DNA of 64,000 bases from Rhizobacter sp. (GTDB lineage: Bacteria; Pseudomonadota; Gammaproteobacteria; Burkholderiales; Burkholderiaceae_C): contig JAHBZQ010000001.1 in assembly GCA_019635355.1 (NCBI GenBank), forward strand, positions 1,426,001 to 1,490,000. Direction: 5' to 3'. Made by a program: the position numbers and the translations under genes. The notes below the pieces were generated by a model. The model saw nothing but the letters and a program-made list of their open reading frames with translations, was not told the origin of the DNA and searched no databases. Of the stretch, positions 1 through 10,420 are shown in pieces; position 1 is the stretch's first letter; the number at the start of each line of letters is the position of its first letter.

Positions 1-63
1 TTCCCCTCCCCGTCCGCCGATGTTGATTGCTCGGGGAATGTTGAAGGCTGAGGGGTGTGCGCG

Positions 64-1197
64 CTACCCCGCGAACCCGGCGTCGAGCATGGCCACCACC
101 TCACCGGCAATCGCAAGACACGAGGTGAGCCCGGGCGATTCCACACCAAAGAGGTTCACGAGACCCGGCACACCGTGGTGCGACGGACCCTCGATGCACC
201 AGTCGGGCGCGGGCTGGTCAGGTGTGTGGATCTTGGGGCGGATGCCGGCGTAGGCCGGCTGCAGCGCGCCGTCGGGCAGGCCCGGCCAGTAGCGGCGCAC
301 GTCGGCGTAGAAGCCTGAAGCGCGGGCCGGGTTCACGGTGTAGTCGAGCCCTTGTTCGGCCACTGAATCGGGCAGCCACTCCACGTCGGGGCCGAAGCGG
401 GCTTGGCCGCCGAGGTCGAGCGTGAGGTGCACGCCGAGCCAGGCGTCCTGCGGCAGCGGGTAGACGAGGCGGGAAAACGGCGCACGGCCGGCAAGCGAGA
501 AATAACAGCCTCGGCTGAAGTGGGCGGACGGCACATGCGCCCTGTCGAGACCTTCGGTCGCGGCCGCCAGCTTGGGCGCCCAGAGGCCGGCCGCGTTGAC
601 CACGTAGCGGGCGGCCAGCTCCATCGGCTCGTCGCCGCCCACGTGCAGCACGTGGTGGCCTTCGAGGCACCGGACGCGCTCGACCGGCGACGACAACGCC
701 ACGTCACCCCCTGCCGATTGCAGGTCGCCCTGCAGCGCGAGCATCAGGCCGTGGCTGTCGACGATGCCGGTCGACGGCGAGAGGATGGCGCCTTCGCACT
801 GAAGCTGCGGCTCCATCGCCAAGGCCTCGGCGCGCGTGAGGCGCTTCAGGTCGTGCACGCCGTTGGCAGCCGCCTTCTTCATCAATCCGTCGAGCCCGGC
901 GACCTGGCTGTCGTCGGTCGCCACCACCAGCTTGCCGCAGCGCTGGTGCGCCACACCATGCGACTCGCAATACGCATAGAGCATCTGCCGGCCCTGCACG
1001 CACAGCCGCGCCTTCAGCGAGCCGGCGGGGTAGTAGAGCCCGGCGTGGATGACCTCGCTGTTGCGCGAGCTGACGCCGGTGCCGATGGCGGTTTCGGCTT
1101 CCAGCACGATGGTGTCGAGGCCGCGTTGCGCGAGTGCCCGCCCGACGGCCAGGCCGATCACGCCTGCACCCACCACCACCGCATCGACCTGTTCCAT
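64..1197 (-). CDS. FAD-dependent oxidoreductase, L-2-hydroxyglutarate oxidase (LhgO)-like
   Basis: The 377-residue protein opens with an FAD-binding Rossmann motif (GAGVIG, residues 10-15) followed by an acidic residue near 33, and has the SSRNSEVIHAGLYY segment typical of the LhgO/DAO fold. LhgO-type enzymes oxidise L-2-hydroxyglutarate to 2-oxoglutarate and pass electrons to the membrane quinone pool or oxygen. It is the last gene of the long minus-strand sugar operon, 38 nt after dgoA. Because an upstream enzyme of the operon should make 2-oxoglutarate, a role in recovering 2-hydroxyglutarate formed by side reactions is plausible, but this is inference. The substrate could instead be another 2-hydroxy acid. 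The family assignment is firm and the substrate is not. Confidence 0.8.
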   Translation of the reverse strand: MEQVDAVVVGAGVIGLAVGRALAQRGLDTIVLEAETAIGTGVSSRNSEVIHAGLYYPAGSLKARLCVQGRQMLYAYCESHGVAHQRCGKLVVATDDSQVAGLDGLMKKAAANGVHDLKRLTRAEALAMEPQLQCEGAILSPSTGIVDSHGLMLALQGDLQSAGGDVALSSPVERVRCLEGHHVLHVGGDEPMELAARYVVNAAGLWAPKLAAATEGLDRAHVPSAHFSRGCYFSLAGRAPFSRLVYPLPQDAWLGVHLTLDLGGQARFGPDVEWLPDSVAEQGLDYTVNPARASGFYADVRRYWPGLPDGALQPAYAGIRPKIHTPDQPAPDWCIEGPSHHGVPGLVNLFGVESPGLTSCLAIAGEVVAMLDAGFAG

Positions 1198-1235
1198 TCA
1201 CCCGGCCCATGTTGACCGGGCCATTCCCGGCCGGC

Positions 1236-1901
1236 CTATTCTGCGTGAGCGGTCGACGGCACCGGTGTCGCCGTGGGGATAGCGGTGGCCGCATGCCAAG
1301 CGGCGATGAACTCACGCGCGCGGCGCCCCAACTCGTGGAGCGCCATGCCCGGCTGGAACAGCTGGCCGCCGATGCCGAAGCCGGTGGCGCCGGCCTTGAC
1401 CCAGCCGGCGAGGCTCTCGGGCGTCACACCGCCCACGGGCAACAGCGGCGTGCCCTCCGGCAGCACCGACTTGAAGGCCTTGAGCCCGGCCTGCCCCACC
1501 ATCTCGGCCGGGAAGATCTTGAGCGCATGGGCACGCCAGCGCAGCGCGTTGAAGGCCTCGGTCGGCGTGGCCACGCCCGGCACCACCGCCATGCCGCGCT
1601 CGGCGGCGCGGCGCATCACGTCGGCATCGCAGTTGGGCGCGACCATCAGCCGGCCCCCGGCCGCGTGCACCTCGTCGACCTCGCGTGTCGACAGGACCGT
1701 GCCGCCGCCCACCAGCGCGTCGGCCGGTGCCGCGGCCGCGATGGCCTCGATGCAATACAGGGCGCCACGGCGGTTGAGCGGCACCTCGACGATGCGAAAG
1801 CCCGCCTCGAAGAGCACCAGCGCCGCGGCGCGCGCGTGCTCGGGCGCGAGCCCGCGCAGGATGGCCACCAGCGGCGGCCGGAAGGTTTGCAGCTCCGTCA
1901 C
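1236..1901 (-). CDS. dgoA: 2-dehydro-3-deoxy-6-phosphogalactonate aldolase
   Basis: This 221-residue class I aldolase of the KDPG/KHG family cleaves 2-dehydro-3-deoxy-6-phosphogalactonate to pyruvate and glyceraldehyde-3-phosphate in the cytoplasm. The Schiff-base lysine lies in LKIFPAE (K128) and the catalytic glutamate in IVEVPLN (E39). I chose the GTG at 1901, which overlaps the dgoK stop by 4 nt (GTGA). A longer open frame to 2069 exists but would overlap dgoK widely and adds Arg-rich residues foreign to the family. Coupling to a DgoK homologue, rather than to KDG kinase, points to the galactonate (De Ley-Doudoroff) route and not to Entner-Doudoroff. Confidence 0.92.
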   Translation of the reverse strand: MTELQTFRPPLVAILRGLAPEHARAAALVLFEAGFRIVEVPLNRRGALYCIEAIAAAAPADALVGGGTVLSTREVDEVHAAGGRLMVAPNCDADVMRRAAERGMAVVPGVATPTEAFNALRWRAHALKIFPAEMVGQAGLKAFKSVLPEGTPLLPVGGVTPESLAGWVKAGATGFGIGGQLFQPGMALHELGRRAREFIAAWHAATAIPTATPVPSTAHAE

Positions 1902-2779
1902 TTGTCCATGCCCTCCTGCAGAGTCGCCAAGGCGGCGAGGTAGACCGCCCGCGGTTCGAGCACCACGGGCGTGCTGCCGTGGTGGCGCGCGGCTTCTCCG
2001 TAAGCCGACGCCAGTGCCCCGGCCGCCACCACGGTCACCGTGCGCGGGGACGGTCGGGTGTCGCCCCACTCGGCCCCGATCAAGAGGCCAGAGAGGTAGG
2101 AACGCGCATGCGCGGCCGGCATGCGGCCCGTCACCACCTTGGCGCGGCAGCCGAAGATCGCGTGCGACAGCGCACCGCGCCCGGCAGCGAGCAAGCCGGC
2201 CTCGAACGCCGCCGGCACATCGTCGGGGCCGATGAGGCCGGCCAGCGTGCCGTGCTGGCCCAGCAGCGCGAAGAGTTCACCCGTCATGTAGGTGCGCCAG
2301 CCCTGCATCGCGCCCTGCTCGAGACGGACCCACTTGCTGTGCGTGCCCGGGAGCACCACCCAGCCATCCGACTGGCCGAGCACCAGCGCGCCGAGCAGTT
2401 GGGTCTCCTCGCCGCGCATCACGTCGACCTCGCCGTTCGAGCTGATCCAGCGGTAGCCGGGCACGAGGGCGATGCGCCGGCCCTGCGGCGCGTCCTTCAG
2501 CGGCACGAGGTGGCGTGAGAGCGTGGTGAGCGGTGTCGAGGCTTCGAGGTACGGCGCCTCCTGCCAGCCCGAGGCCGCACCCACCATGCCCGACATCACC
2601 ACCGGCAGCTCGCGCGGCCAGCCTTGCACGATCGCGTCGAACGCGTCGGCGAAACGTCCGCGCGCGGCGAGCAGGCCCTGGTCATCGCTGCGCTCATCGA
2701 GCAGCGCGCCACCCTCGCCCAGCAGATACGCCCTGCGGTGGGTGGTGCCCCAGTCGATGCCGATCACGCCGTGCTTCAT
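1898..2779 (-). CDS. dgoK: 2-dehydro-3-deoxygalactonokinase
   Basis: The 293-residue protein starts MKHGVIGIDWGTTH, the phosphate-1 motif of DgoK-type ASKHA-fold sugar kinases (D9, T12, T13). It phosphorylates 2-dehydro-3-deoxy-D-galactonate at O6 with ATP, making the substrate of the aldolase encoded immediately downstream. The length agrees with the family. The ATG at 2779 overlaps the stop of the upstream permease gene as ATGA, and its own TGA overlaps the dgoA GTG start, so the three genes look translationally coupled. Kinase and aldolase sitting at the 3' end of a transporter operon suggests that imported galactose is a main substrate. Confidence 0.92.
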   Translation of the reverse strand: MKHGVIGIDWGTTHRRAYLLGEGGALLDERSDDQGLLAARGRFADAFDAIVQGWPRELPVVMSGMVGAASGWQEAPYLEASTPLTTLSRHLVPLKDAPQGRRIALVPGYRWISSNGEVDVMRGEETQLLGALVLGQSDGWVVLPGTHSKWVRLEQGAMQGWRTYMTGELFALLGQHGTLAGLIGPDDVPAAFEAGLLAAGRGALSHAIFGCRAKVVTGRMPAAHARSYLSGLLIGAEWGDTRPSPRTVTVVAAGALASAYGEAARHHGSTPVVLEPRAVYLAALATLQEGMDK

Positions 2780-3798
2780 CGCTGTCGCTTCGATTCGAAG
2801 ACCCGCTGCAGCAGGCAGAAGACGAAGAGCAGCGCGCCGATCACGATGCGCGTCCACCACGAGCTGAGCGTGCCATCGAACATGATCAGCGTCTGGATGA
2901 TGCCGAGGATCAGCACGCCGAAGAGCGTGCCCGCGACATAGCCCACACCGCCCGTGAGCAGCGTGCCGCCGATCACCACCGCGGCGATGGCATCGAGCTC
3001 CAGCCCCACCGCGTGCAGGCCGTAGCCCGAGAGCATGTAGAAGGTGAACACCACGCCGGCCAGTGCCGAGCAGAAGCCGCTGAGGGTGTAGACGCCCACG
3101 ATGGTGGAACGCACCGGCAGGCCCATCAGCGTGGCCGAATACTCGCTGCCGCCGACGGCATACACCGTGCGGCCGAACTGCGTGTAGTGCGCGATGAAGA
3201 TCGCCGCCAGCACCACCACGATGGCGATCAGCGCGCTCACGGTGATCGAGGCGTCGCCCCACACCGGCAGGCGCCACTGCGATAGCGCGGTGTAGGTGGT
3301 GTTGGTGATGCTGATGGAGTCGATGCTGATGAGGTAGCACAGACCTCGCGCGAGGAACATGCCGGCGAGCGTCACGATGAAGGGCTGCAGGCGGAAGCGC
3401 TCGATCAGGAAGCCCTGCAAGGCGCCGAAGGCCGTGCCCATCAGCAGCACCAGCGGCAGCACCACCGCGGGGCTCCACTGGTGCTTCTCGACCAGCGAGG
3501 CCGACACCATCGTCGTCAGCGCGATCACCGAGCCCACCGAGAGGTCGATGCCGCCCGAGAGGATCACGAAGGTCATGCCCACCGCCACGATGCAGAGGAA
3601 GGCGTTGTCGATCAGCAGGTTCAGGAACACCTGCGGCGAGAAGAAGCCGGTGTAGGTGACCGAACCCGCGGTCGCCATCGCGAAGAAGAGTGCGATGGTG
3701 ACGGTGAGAGGCAGGTACTTCGGGTCGAATTTCGGGCGGCGCAGCATGGCGCCCTGCCCTGTCGCGCCCAGGCCCGCGGCCATCGGTGACGCGCTCAT
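2776..3798 (-). CDS. yjfF: Sugar ABC transporter permease, YjfF-like
   Basis: The 340-residue protein of the BPD_transp_2 (ribose/galactofuranose) permease family has about ten hydrophobic segments, and the conserved SGGIDLSVGS motif lies after the first third. It should form half of a heterodimeric inner-membrane channel with the YtfT-like permease encoded just upstream (ATGA overlap at 3795-3798), driven by the YtfR-like ATPase and fed by the YtfQ-like binding protein. In E. coli the equivalent YtfQRT-YjfF system imports furanose forms of galactose. The surrounding galactose/arabinose enzymes make a similar sugar likely here, though the exact anomer or sugar cannot be read from sequence. 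Confidence 0.88.
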   Translation of the reverse strand: MSASPMAAGLGATGQGAMLRRPKFDPKYLPLTVTIALFFAMATAGSVTYTGFFSPQVFLNLLIDNAFLCIVAVGMTFVILSGGIDLSVGSVIALTTMVSASLVEKHQWSPAVVLPLVLLMGTAFGALQGFLIERFRLQPFIVTLAGMFLARGLCYLISIDSISITNTTYTALSQWRLPVWGDASITVSALIAIVVVLAAIFIAHYTQFGRTVYAVGGSEYSATLMGLPVRSTIVGVYTLSGFCSALAGVVFTFYMLSGYGLHAVGLELDAIAAVVIGGTLLTGGVGYVAGTLFGVLILGIIQTLIMFDGTLSSWWTRIVIGALLFVFCLLQRVFESKRQR

Positions 3799-4838
3799 GA
3801 GCGGGCTCCCACCGGCGCGCGGAAGACGAGCCCGCGCACGGTCTGCCGGAACTCGGGCGACTGCAGCAGCATCACGATGAACACCACCACCGCCTTGACG
3901 ACGAGATTGACTTCGGGCGGCACGCCCATCGAGTAGATCGCATAGGTGAGCGTCTGGATGATGAGCGCGCCCAGCACGCTGCCGGCTAGGCTGAAGCGCC
4001 CGCCGTTGAGGGAGGTGCCGCCGAGCGTGACTGCGAGGATGGCGTCGAGCTCCATCAGCTGGCCGGCGTTGTTGCCATCGGCGCTCTTGACGTTCGAGCT
4101 GATGAGCAGCCCCGCCACCCCGGCGCAGAGGCCGCAGAAGCCATACGTCGAGAGCGTGATGAGCCGCGAGCGCACGCCTGCCACACGGGCCGCCGCGGGG
4201 TTGATGCCCACCGCCTGGATGAAGAGGCCGAGCGCCGTGCGCGTGACCACCCACCACAGAAGGGCAAACACCGCCGCCACGATGAAGAGCGAGAACGGGA
4301 TGCCCAGCAAGTAGCCGCTGCCGATGAAGAAATACGGCGCGTAGTAGATCGTGATGATCTGGCCGTCGGTGATGAGCTGCGCAATGCCGCGCCCCGCCAC
4401 CATCAGGATCAGCGTGGCGACGATGGGCTGCATGCCCACGCGCGCCACCAGCACGCCGTTCCACAGGCCACAGACGAGCGCCACGCCGAGCGCCGCGGCA
4501 ATCGCCACCGGCATCGGGAAGCGGCTCACGTGCGTGGCCACGCCGTTCTGCACGACGAGCGCACCGCCGATCATCCAGGCGGCGATGGCCGCGGTGATGG
4601 CGACGGTCGCACCCACCGAGATGTCGATGCCCCGCGTGGCGATCACGAGCGTCATGCCGAGCGCCACCAGCATCAGCGGCGCCGCGCGGTTGAGGATGTC
4701 GATCAGGCTGCCGTAGAGGTGGCCATCACGCCACTCCAGGTGCAGGAAGCTCGGGTTGAAGGCTGCGTTGAGGATCAGCAGCAGGACGAGCGTGACGATC
4801 GGCCACGCGAGGCGATGTTGAAAGAGTCGGCTCATCAT
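3795..4838 (-). CDS. ytfT: Sugar ABC transporter permease, YtfT-like
   Basis: The 347-residue BPD_transp_2 family permease contains the signature ATRGIDISVGA and a second conserved segment, LGGTSLNGGRFS, near residue 280. It pairs with the YjfF-like permease. The first of two adjacent ATG codons (4838) overlaps the ytfR stop at 4835-4838, and its own stop overlaps the yjfF start, so ytfR-ytfT-yjfF-dgoK form an unbroken chain of 4-nt overlaps. Multiple transmembrane helices are evident, with no signal peptide beyond the first helix. Function follows from family and gene order: import of a hexose or pentose, probably in the furanose form. Confidence 0.88.
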   Translation of the reverse strand: MMSRLFQHRLAWPIVTLVLLLILNAAFNPSFLHLEWRDGHLYGSLIDILNRAAPLMLVALGMTLVIATRGIDISVGATVAITAAIAAWMIGGALVVQNGVATHVSRFPMPVAIAAALGVALVCGLWNGVLVARVGMQPIVATLILMVAGRGIAQLITDGQIITIYYAPYFFIGSGYLLGIPFSLFIVAAVFALLWWVVTRTALGLFIQAVGINPAAARVAGVRSRLITLSTYGFCGLCAGVAGLLISSNVKSADGNNAGQLMELDAILAVTLGGTSLNGGRFSLAGSVLGALIIQTLTYAIYSMGVPPEVNLVVKAVVVFIVMLLQSPEFRQTVRGLVFRAPVGARS

Positions 4839-6373
4839 GATTCGGCCGCGATCAGGTGGTAGACGGCTTGCTCGCTGCTGCCGGCTGGCAGCTCGCCGAC
4901 CTTGCGGCGGTCGCGCAGCACCGCGATGCGGTTCGAGACACGCACCACCTCGCTCATCTCCGACGAGATGAAGACGATGGCCATGCCGTCGTCGGCCAAC
5001 GCGAGGATCTTGTCCATGATCTCCTGCTTGGCCGCAACGTCGATGCCGCGCGTGGGCTCGTCGAGGATCAGGAGGCGCGGCTCGGTGGCCAGCCAGCGCG
5101 CGAGCATGGCCTTCTGCTGGTTGCCACCGGAGAGCAGGCCGATGGGGGTGTCGATGCTGGCCGTCTTGATGCCCAGGGCCTTGACGTAGCGCTCGGCCAG
5201 CTCGGCCTGCTGCTCGCGCGAGAGGAACTTGCCCATGCCATGCCGCGCCTGCAGCGCAAGCGCGATGTTCTCCCGCACCGACAGATCGGCCACGATGCCA
5301 TCGGCCTTGCGCTCTTCGGGGCACAGGCCGATGCCGTGGCGCACGGCATCGGCCGGGGTCTTGAACGTCACCGCCTGGCCGTCCACGCGCAGCTCGCCGC
5401 TGTCGGCCGACGACAAGCCGAAGAGCAGGCGCGCGAGCTCGGTGCGGCCGGATCCCAGCAGGCCGCCGAGGCCCACGACCTCGCCGGCATGCACGTGCAG
5501 GTCCACCGGCTGCAGCTGACCGCGCTCGCCCAGGCCTTTCAACTCGAGCAGCGGGGTCGCATCGGCCGCCACGGTGCGCGCCTGCGCCTGGCCTTGGCTC
5601 GCCGCGAGCTCACGCCCCACCATCGCGGTGATCAGCGCCGTCGGCCCGAGCATCGCGGCCTGGTACTCGCCGACGAGTTCTCCATTGCGCAGCACGGTGA
5701 TGCGGTCGGAGATGGCGTAGACCTGCTCCAGGAAATGCGTGACGAAGAGGATGGCCATGCCCTCGCCGCGCAGGCGGCGCAGCACGTCGAAGAGGCGCGC
5801 CACCTCGTCTTCGTCGAGGCTGGAGGTGGGCTCGTCGAGGATCAGCACCTTGGCCGACACGCTCAAGGCCCGCGCGATGGCGACCATCTGCTGCACGGCC
5901 ACCGCATAGCTGTCGAGCCGGCGCGTCACGTCGATGCGGATGTTGAGCTTGGCGAGCCACTCCTCGGCCTCGCGGTTCATGCCCGCCCAGTCGATGCGCC
6001 AGGCGCCGAGCGCGCCACGGCGCGGGTAGCGGCCGGCGAAGATGTTTTCGGCCACCGAGAGGTTCGGGCAGAGGTTCACCTCCTGGTAGACCGTGCTGAT
6101 GCCCAGGGCTTGCGCATCTTGCGGCGACGCAGGGGCGATGGCCTGTCCACCGAGCAGCATCTCGCCGCCATCGGCCGGGAACACGCCCGTCAGCACCTTG
6201 ATGAGGGTGGACTTGCCGGCGCCGTTCTGCCCCATCAGCGCATGCACTTCGCCGGGGAAGAGGCGCAGGCCGACGTCGTGCAACGCCCGCACGCCGGAGA
6301 ACTGCTTGGAAACGCCGCTCAAGCGCAGCAGCGGCTGCGGGCAATCGTCGTGGGGGTGCTCTCGGTAGACCAT
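4835..6373 (-). CDS. ytfR: Sugar ABC transporter ATP-binding protein, YtfR-like (two ABC domains)
   Basis: The 512-residue duplicated ATPase has an N-terminal Walker A GQNGAGKST (residues 48-56) with a Walker B in LILDEPTSSLD. The C-terminal half has a degenerate P-loop (GLLGSGRTE) but keeps LSGGNQQK and LILDEPTRGID. One canonical and one degenerate nucleotide site is normal for the RbsA/MglA/YtfR class. It energises the YtfT/YjfF channel at the cytoplasmic face. The gene starts 12 nt after the gguB stop, where transcription passes from the ChvE-type importer to the YtfQ-type importer. Confidence 0.9.
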   Translation of the reverse strand: MVYREHPHDDCPQPLLRLSGVSKQFSGVRALHDVGLRLFPGEVHALMGQNGAGKSTLIKVLTGVFPADGGEMLLGGQAIAPASPQDAQALGISTVYQEVNLCPNLSVAENIFAGRYPRRGALGAWRIDWAGMNREAEEWLAKLNIRIDVTRRLDSYAVAVQQMVAIARALSVSAKVLILDEPTSSLDEDEVARLFDVLRRLRGEGMAILFVTHFLEQVYAISDRITVLRNGELVGEYQAAMLGPTALITAMVGRELAASQGQAQARTVAADATPLLELKGLGERGQLQPVDLHVHAGEVVGLGGLLGSGRTELARLLFGLSSADSGELRVDGQAVTFKTPADAVRHGIGLCPEERKADGIVADLSVRENIALALQARHGMGKFLSREQQAELAERYVKALGIKTASIDTPIGLLSGGNQQKAMLARWLATEPRLLILDEPTRGIDVAAKQEIMDKILALADDGMAIVFISSEMSEVVRVSNRIAVLRDRRKVGELPAGSSEQAVYHLIAAES

Positions 6374-6385
6374 GTGACAGGCGCT

Positions 6386-7635
6386 TCAGGCTTTGTTCTT
6401 GTTGTACACGTCGATGAACACCGCCGCCAACAGCACCAACCCCTTGATGACCTGCTGGTAGTCGATGCCGATGCCCATGATGGACATGCCGTTGTTCATC
6501 ACGCCCATGATGAAGGCGCCGATCACCGCCCCCATCACCTTGCCCACACCCCCCGAGGCCGAGGCGCCGCCGATGAAGCACGCCGCGATCACGTCGAGCT
6601 CGAAGCCGAGGCCGGCCTTGGGCGTGGCGGTGTTGAGGCGGGCGGCGAACACGAGCCCGGCGAGTGCGGCCAGCACGCCCATGTTGGCGAAGGCAAAGAG
6701 CGTGAGCCGCTCGGTCTTGATGCCTGACAGGCGCGTGGCCTTCTCGTTGCCGCCGAGCGCATAGATGCGCCGGCCGAGCGTGGTGCGGTGCGTGACGAAG
6801 TCGTAGGCCAGCATCAGCACGACCATCACGATCAGCACATTGGGCAGGCCCTTGTACGAAGCCATGAGCCAGCTGAAGGCCACGATGAGTGCTGCGAAGA
6901 CGAGCGTCTTGCCGAGGAAGAAGGGATAAGGCTCTTCGTCCATGCCGTGCTTGGCCTGGTGCCGGCGCGCGCGCATCTGCACGGCAAACCAGATCGCCGC
7001 GGCGATCACGCCGATCACGAGCGAGGTGAGGCGCATGCCCTCATCGGTGAACACTTCCGGAATGAAGCCGGAACTCAGGCGCTGGAAGGCCACCGGGAAC
7101 GGCCCGACCGACATGCCGCCGAGCAACGCGAGCGACAGCCCCTTGAAGACGAGCATGCCGGCCAGCGTGACGATGAACGACGGGATGCGGCGGTAGGCCA
7201 CGCACCATCCCTGCGCCGCGCCGATCAGACCACCGGCGACCAGGCAGGCGATGGTGGTGGGCACCGGGTGCCAGCCCATCTGCACCATCAGCACCGCCGC
7301 GAGCGCGCCGATGAAGCCGCACACCGAGCCGACGGAAAGATCGATGTGCCCGGCCACGATCACGAGCAGCATGCCCAGCGCCATGATGACGATGTAGCTG
7401 TTCTGCAAGACGAGGTTGGTGAGGTTCAGGGGCCGCAGCAGCGTGCCGTCGGTCAGCACCTGGAACAGGCCCATGATGACCACGAGCGACAGCAACATGC
7501 CGTACTCGCGCATGTTGGCTTTGATGAATGACCGCCCCTCGGCCGACGGGTACGTCGGCCGATCCCCCGAGGGGATGCGGGCCGGCTCGGGAGCGGCCCA
7601 GCGCTCGGCCCGCTGCGACGACGTTGACGGGTTGC

Positions 7636-7639
<4 letters not shown>
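6386..7639 (-). CDS. gguB: Multiple-sugar ABC transporter permease, GguB-like, with a repeat-derived N-terminal insert
   Basis: The 417-residue BPD_transp_2 permease (about ten helices, motif VAGHIDLSVGSVCG) forms the channel of the ChvE-GguA-GguB importer, which in Agrobacterium handles galactose, arabinose, glucose and xylose. The conserved protein starts around residue 39 (IKANMREYGMLLS). Residues 9-38 are encoded by an 87-nt dispersed repeat whose second copy is intergenic at 53966-54052. This adds a hydrophilic stretch containing PARIPSGDRPTYPS ahead of the first helix, probably tolerated in the cytoplasm. The ATG at 7639 overlaps the gguA stop (ATGA). No other N-terminal start with a Shine-Dalgarno is apparent downstream of the insert. 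Confidence 0.9.
7528..7614. repeat. Three-hairpin dispersed repeat, copy inside gguB
   Basis: 87 nt within the gguB reading frame (codons 9-38). Stem-loops at 7540-7561 (CGGCCGAC/GTCGGCCG), 7562-7576 (ATCCCC/GGGGAT) and 7579-7599 (GGGCCG/CGGCCC). The second copy is at 53966-54052. The insertion keeps the frame open and adds about 30 residues to the permease N-terminus. Confidence 0.85.
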
Positions 7640-9189
<1,550 letters not shown>

Positions 9190-9201
9190 GGCTTGGAGAT
9201 C

Positions 9202-9243
9202 AAAAAAGAGCCTGCGCGACGAATCGGGGTCAGACGCAGGCTC
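9202..9243 (-). terminator. Hairpin plus U-tract between chvE and gguA: partial terminator/attenuator candidate
   Basis: On the minus strand, just after the chvE stop, perfect 9-bp arms (GAGCCTGCG / CGCAGGCTC, 9208-9243) enclose an 18-nt loop and are followed directly by six U residues (9207-9202). This is the layout of an intrinsic terminator, but it sits inside the operon. Such elements commonly let the periplasmic binding protein be made in excess over the ATPase and permease. The long loop may weaken it. Confidence 0.6.
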
Positions 9244-9260
9244 AAGCCGCTTGAACGCTC

Positions 9261-10328
9261 TTACTTGACCTGGGACTCGGTGTAGTAGCCGCTGCCCACG
9301 AGCACCGGCTTCCAGTTGGACGCATCCACGCTCACCGGCTTCAGCAGGTACGAGGGCACGACCTTCACGCCGTTGTTGTAGGTCTTGGTGTCGTTGATCT
9401 GCGGCTGCTTGCCGGCGAGCACGGCATCGACCATGTCGACCGTCACCTTGGCGAGTTCACGCGTGTCCTTGAACACGGTGGAGTACTGCTCGCCCGCCAG
9501 CATCGACTTCACCGAAGGCAGCTCGGCATCCTGCCCGCTCACCACCGGGAAGGGCTGCTTCGGCGTGCCGTAGCCCACACCCTTCAGCGACGAGAGGATG
9601 CCGATGGAGAGACCGTCATACGGGCTCAGCACCGCATCGACCCGCGCGTTGGTGTAGTAGGCCGAGAGCAGGTTGTCCATGCGGGCCTGGGCCACGGCGC
9701 CATCCCAGCGCAGGGTGCCGACCTTGTCCATGCCCATCTGCTTGCTGCGCACCACGAGCTTGCCGCTCTTGATGTACGGGTCGAGCACCGACATCGCGCC
9801 GTTGTAGAAGAAGAAGGCGTTGTTGTCGTCGGGCGAGCCGCCGAAGAGCTCGATGTTGAACGGGCCCAAGCCCCTCTTCAGGCCGAGCTTGTCGACGATC
9901 GAGTTGGCCTGCAGCACGCCGACCTGGAAGTTGTCGAAGGTGGTGTAGTAGTCGACATTCTTCGAGCCGCGGATCAGGCGGTCGTAGGCGATGACCTTCA
10001 CGCCCTTGTCGGCAGCCTTCTGCAGCGCATCCGACAGCGTGGTGCCGTCGATGGCCGCGATCACGAGGACCTTCGAGCCCTTGGTGATCATGTTCTCCAC
10101 CTGGGCCAGCTGGTTGGGGATGTCGTCATCCGCGTACTGCAGGTCGGTCTTGTAGCCCTTGGCCTGGAAGTACTTGACCATGCTCTGGCCATCGCTGATC
10201 CAGCGCGACGACGACTTGGTGGGCATCGAGATGCCGATGAGGCCCTTCTCCTGGGCCTGGGCAATGGGCATCACCGCGACGAGGCCGGTGGCCAGCGCCG
10301 CGACGATCAGGCGTCGAATCTTCTGCAT
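9261..10328 (-). CDS. chvE: Periplasmic multiple-sugar-binding protein, ChvE-like
   Basis: The 355-residue Peripla_BP_4 protein has a clear Sec signal peptide (MQKIRRLIVAALATG, cleavage near AQA|QEKG at residue 25). The mature start GLIGISMPTKSSSRW and the segment VIAYDRLIRGSKNVDYYTTFDN are hallmarks of ChvE. ChvE proteins bind galactose, arabinose, glucose and xylose and deliver them to GguAB; in Agrobacterium ChvE also signals to VirA, but no such partner is visible here. An AAGGAG Shine-Dalgarno lies 9 nt before the ATG. The gene sits between ytfQ and gguA, so the ChvE system is inserted inside the YtfQRT-YjfF gene order. Confidence 0.93.
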   Translation of the reverse strand: MQKIRRLIVAALATGLVAVMPIAQAQEKGLIGISMPTKSSSRWISDGQSMVKYFQAKGYKTDLQYADDDIPNQLAQVENMITKGSKVLVIAAIDGTTLSDALQKAADKGVKVIAYDRLIRGSKNVDYYTTFDNFQVGVLQANSIVDKLGLKRGLGPFNIELFGGSPDDNNAFFFYNGAMSVLDPYIKSGKLVVRSKQMGMDKVGTLRWDGAVAQARMDNLLSAYYTNARVDAVLSPYDGLSIGILSSLKGVGYGTPKQPFPVVSGQDAELPSVKSMLAGEQYSTVFKDTRELAKVTVDMVDAVLAGKQPQINDTKTYNNGVKVVPSYLLKPVSVDASNWKPVLVGSGYYTESQVK

Positions 10329-10357
10329 GCTGTCTGTCTCCTTCTTGTGGGGATGCA

Positions 10358-10405
10358 GCGGGCCACCCGGAGCGTTGCGTGTGGCAACCCCGGGGTGCAG
10401 CCCGC
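10358..10405 (-). other. Imperfect intergenic stem-loop between ytfQ and chvE
   Basis: Outer arms beginning GCGGGC and ending GCCCGC pair with a small bulge, and an inner GTTGC/GCAAC pair forms the tip. It starts about 16 nt after the ytfQ stop and lacks a U-tract. A role in protecting the ytfQ message from 3' decay is possible; this is inference from structure and place alone. Confidence 0.4.
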
Positions 10406-10420
10406 CAGCGGTTCAGCGCG

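Noticed and set aside
1..63. Possible gene or terminator at the left edge
   Set aside because: Only a weak C-rich/G-rich pairing is visible and no open frame is supported; I see nothing to annotate.
9261..10328. Virulence sugar sensor role (as for ChvE in Agrobacterium)
   Set aside because: No VirA-like partner or vir genes are present; the transport role with GguAB is sufficient.
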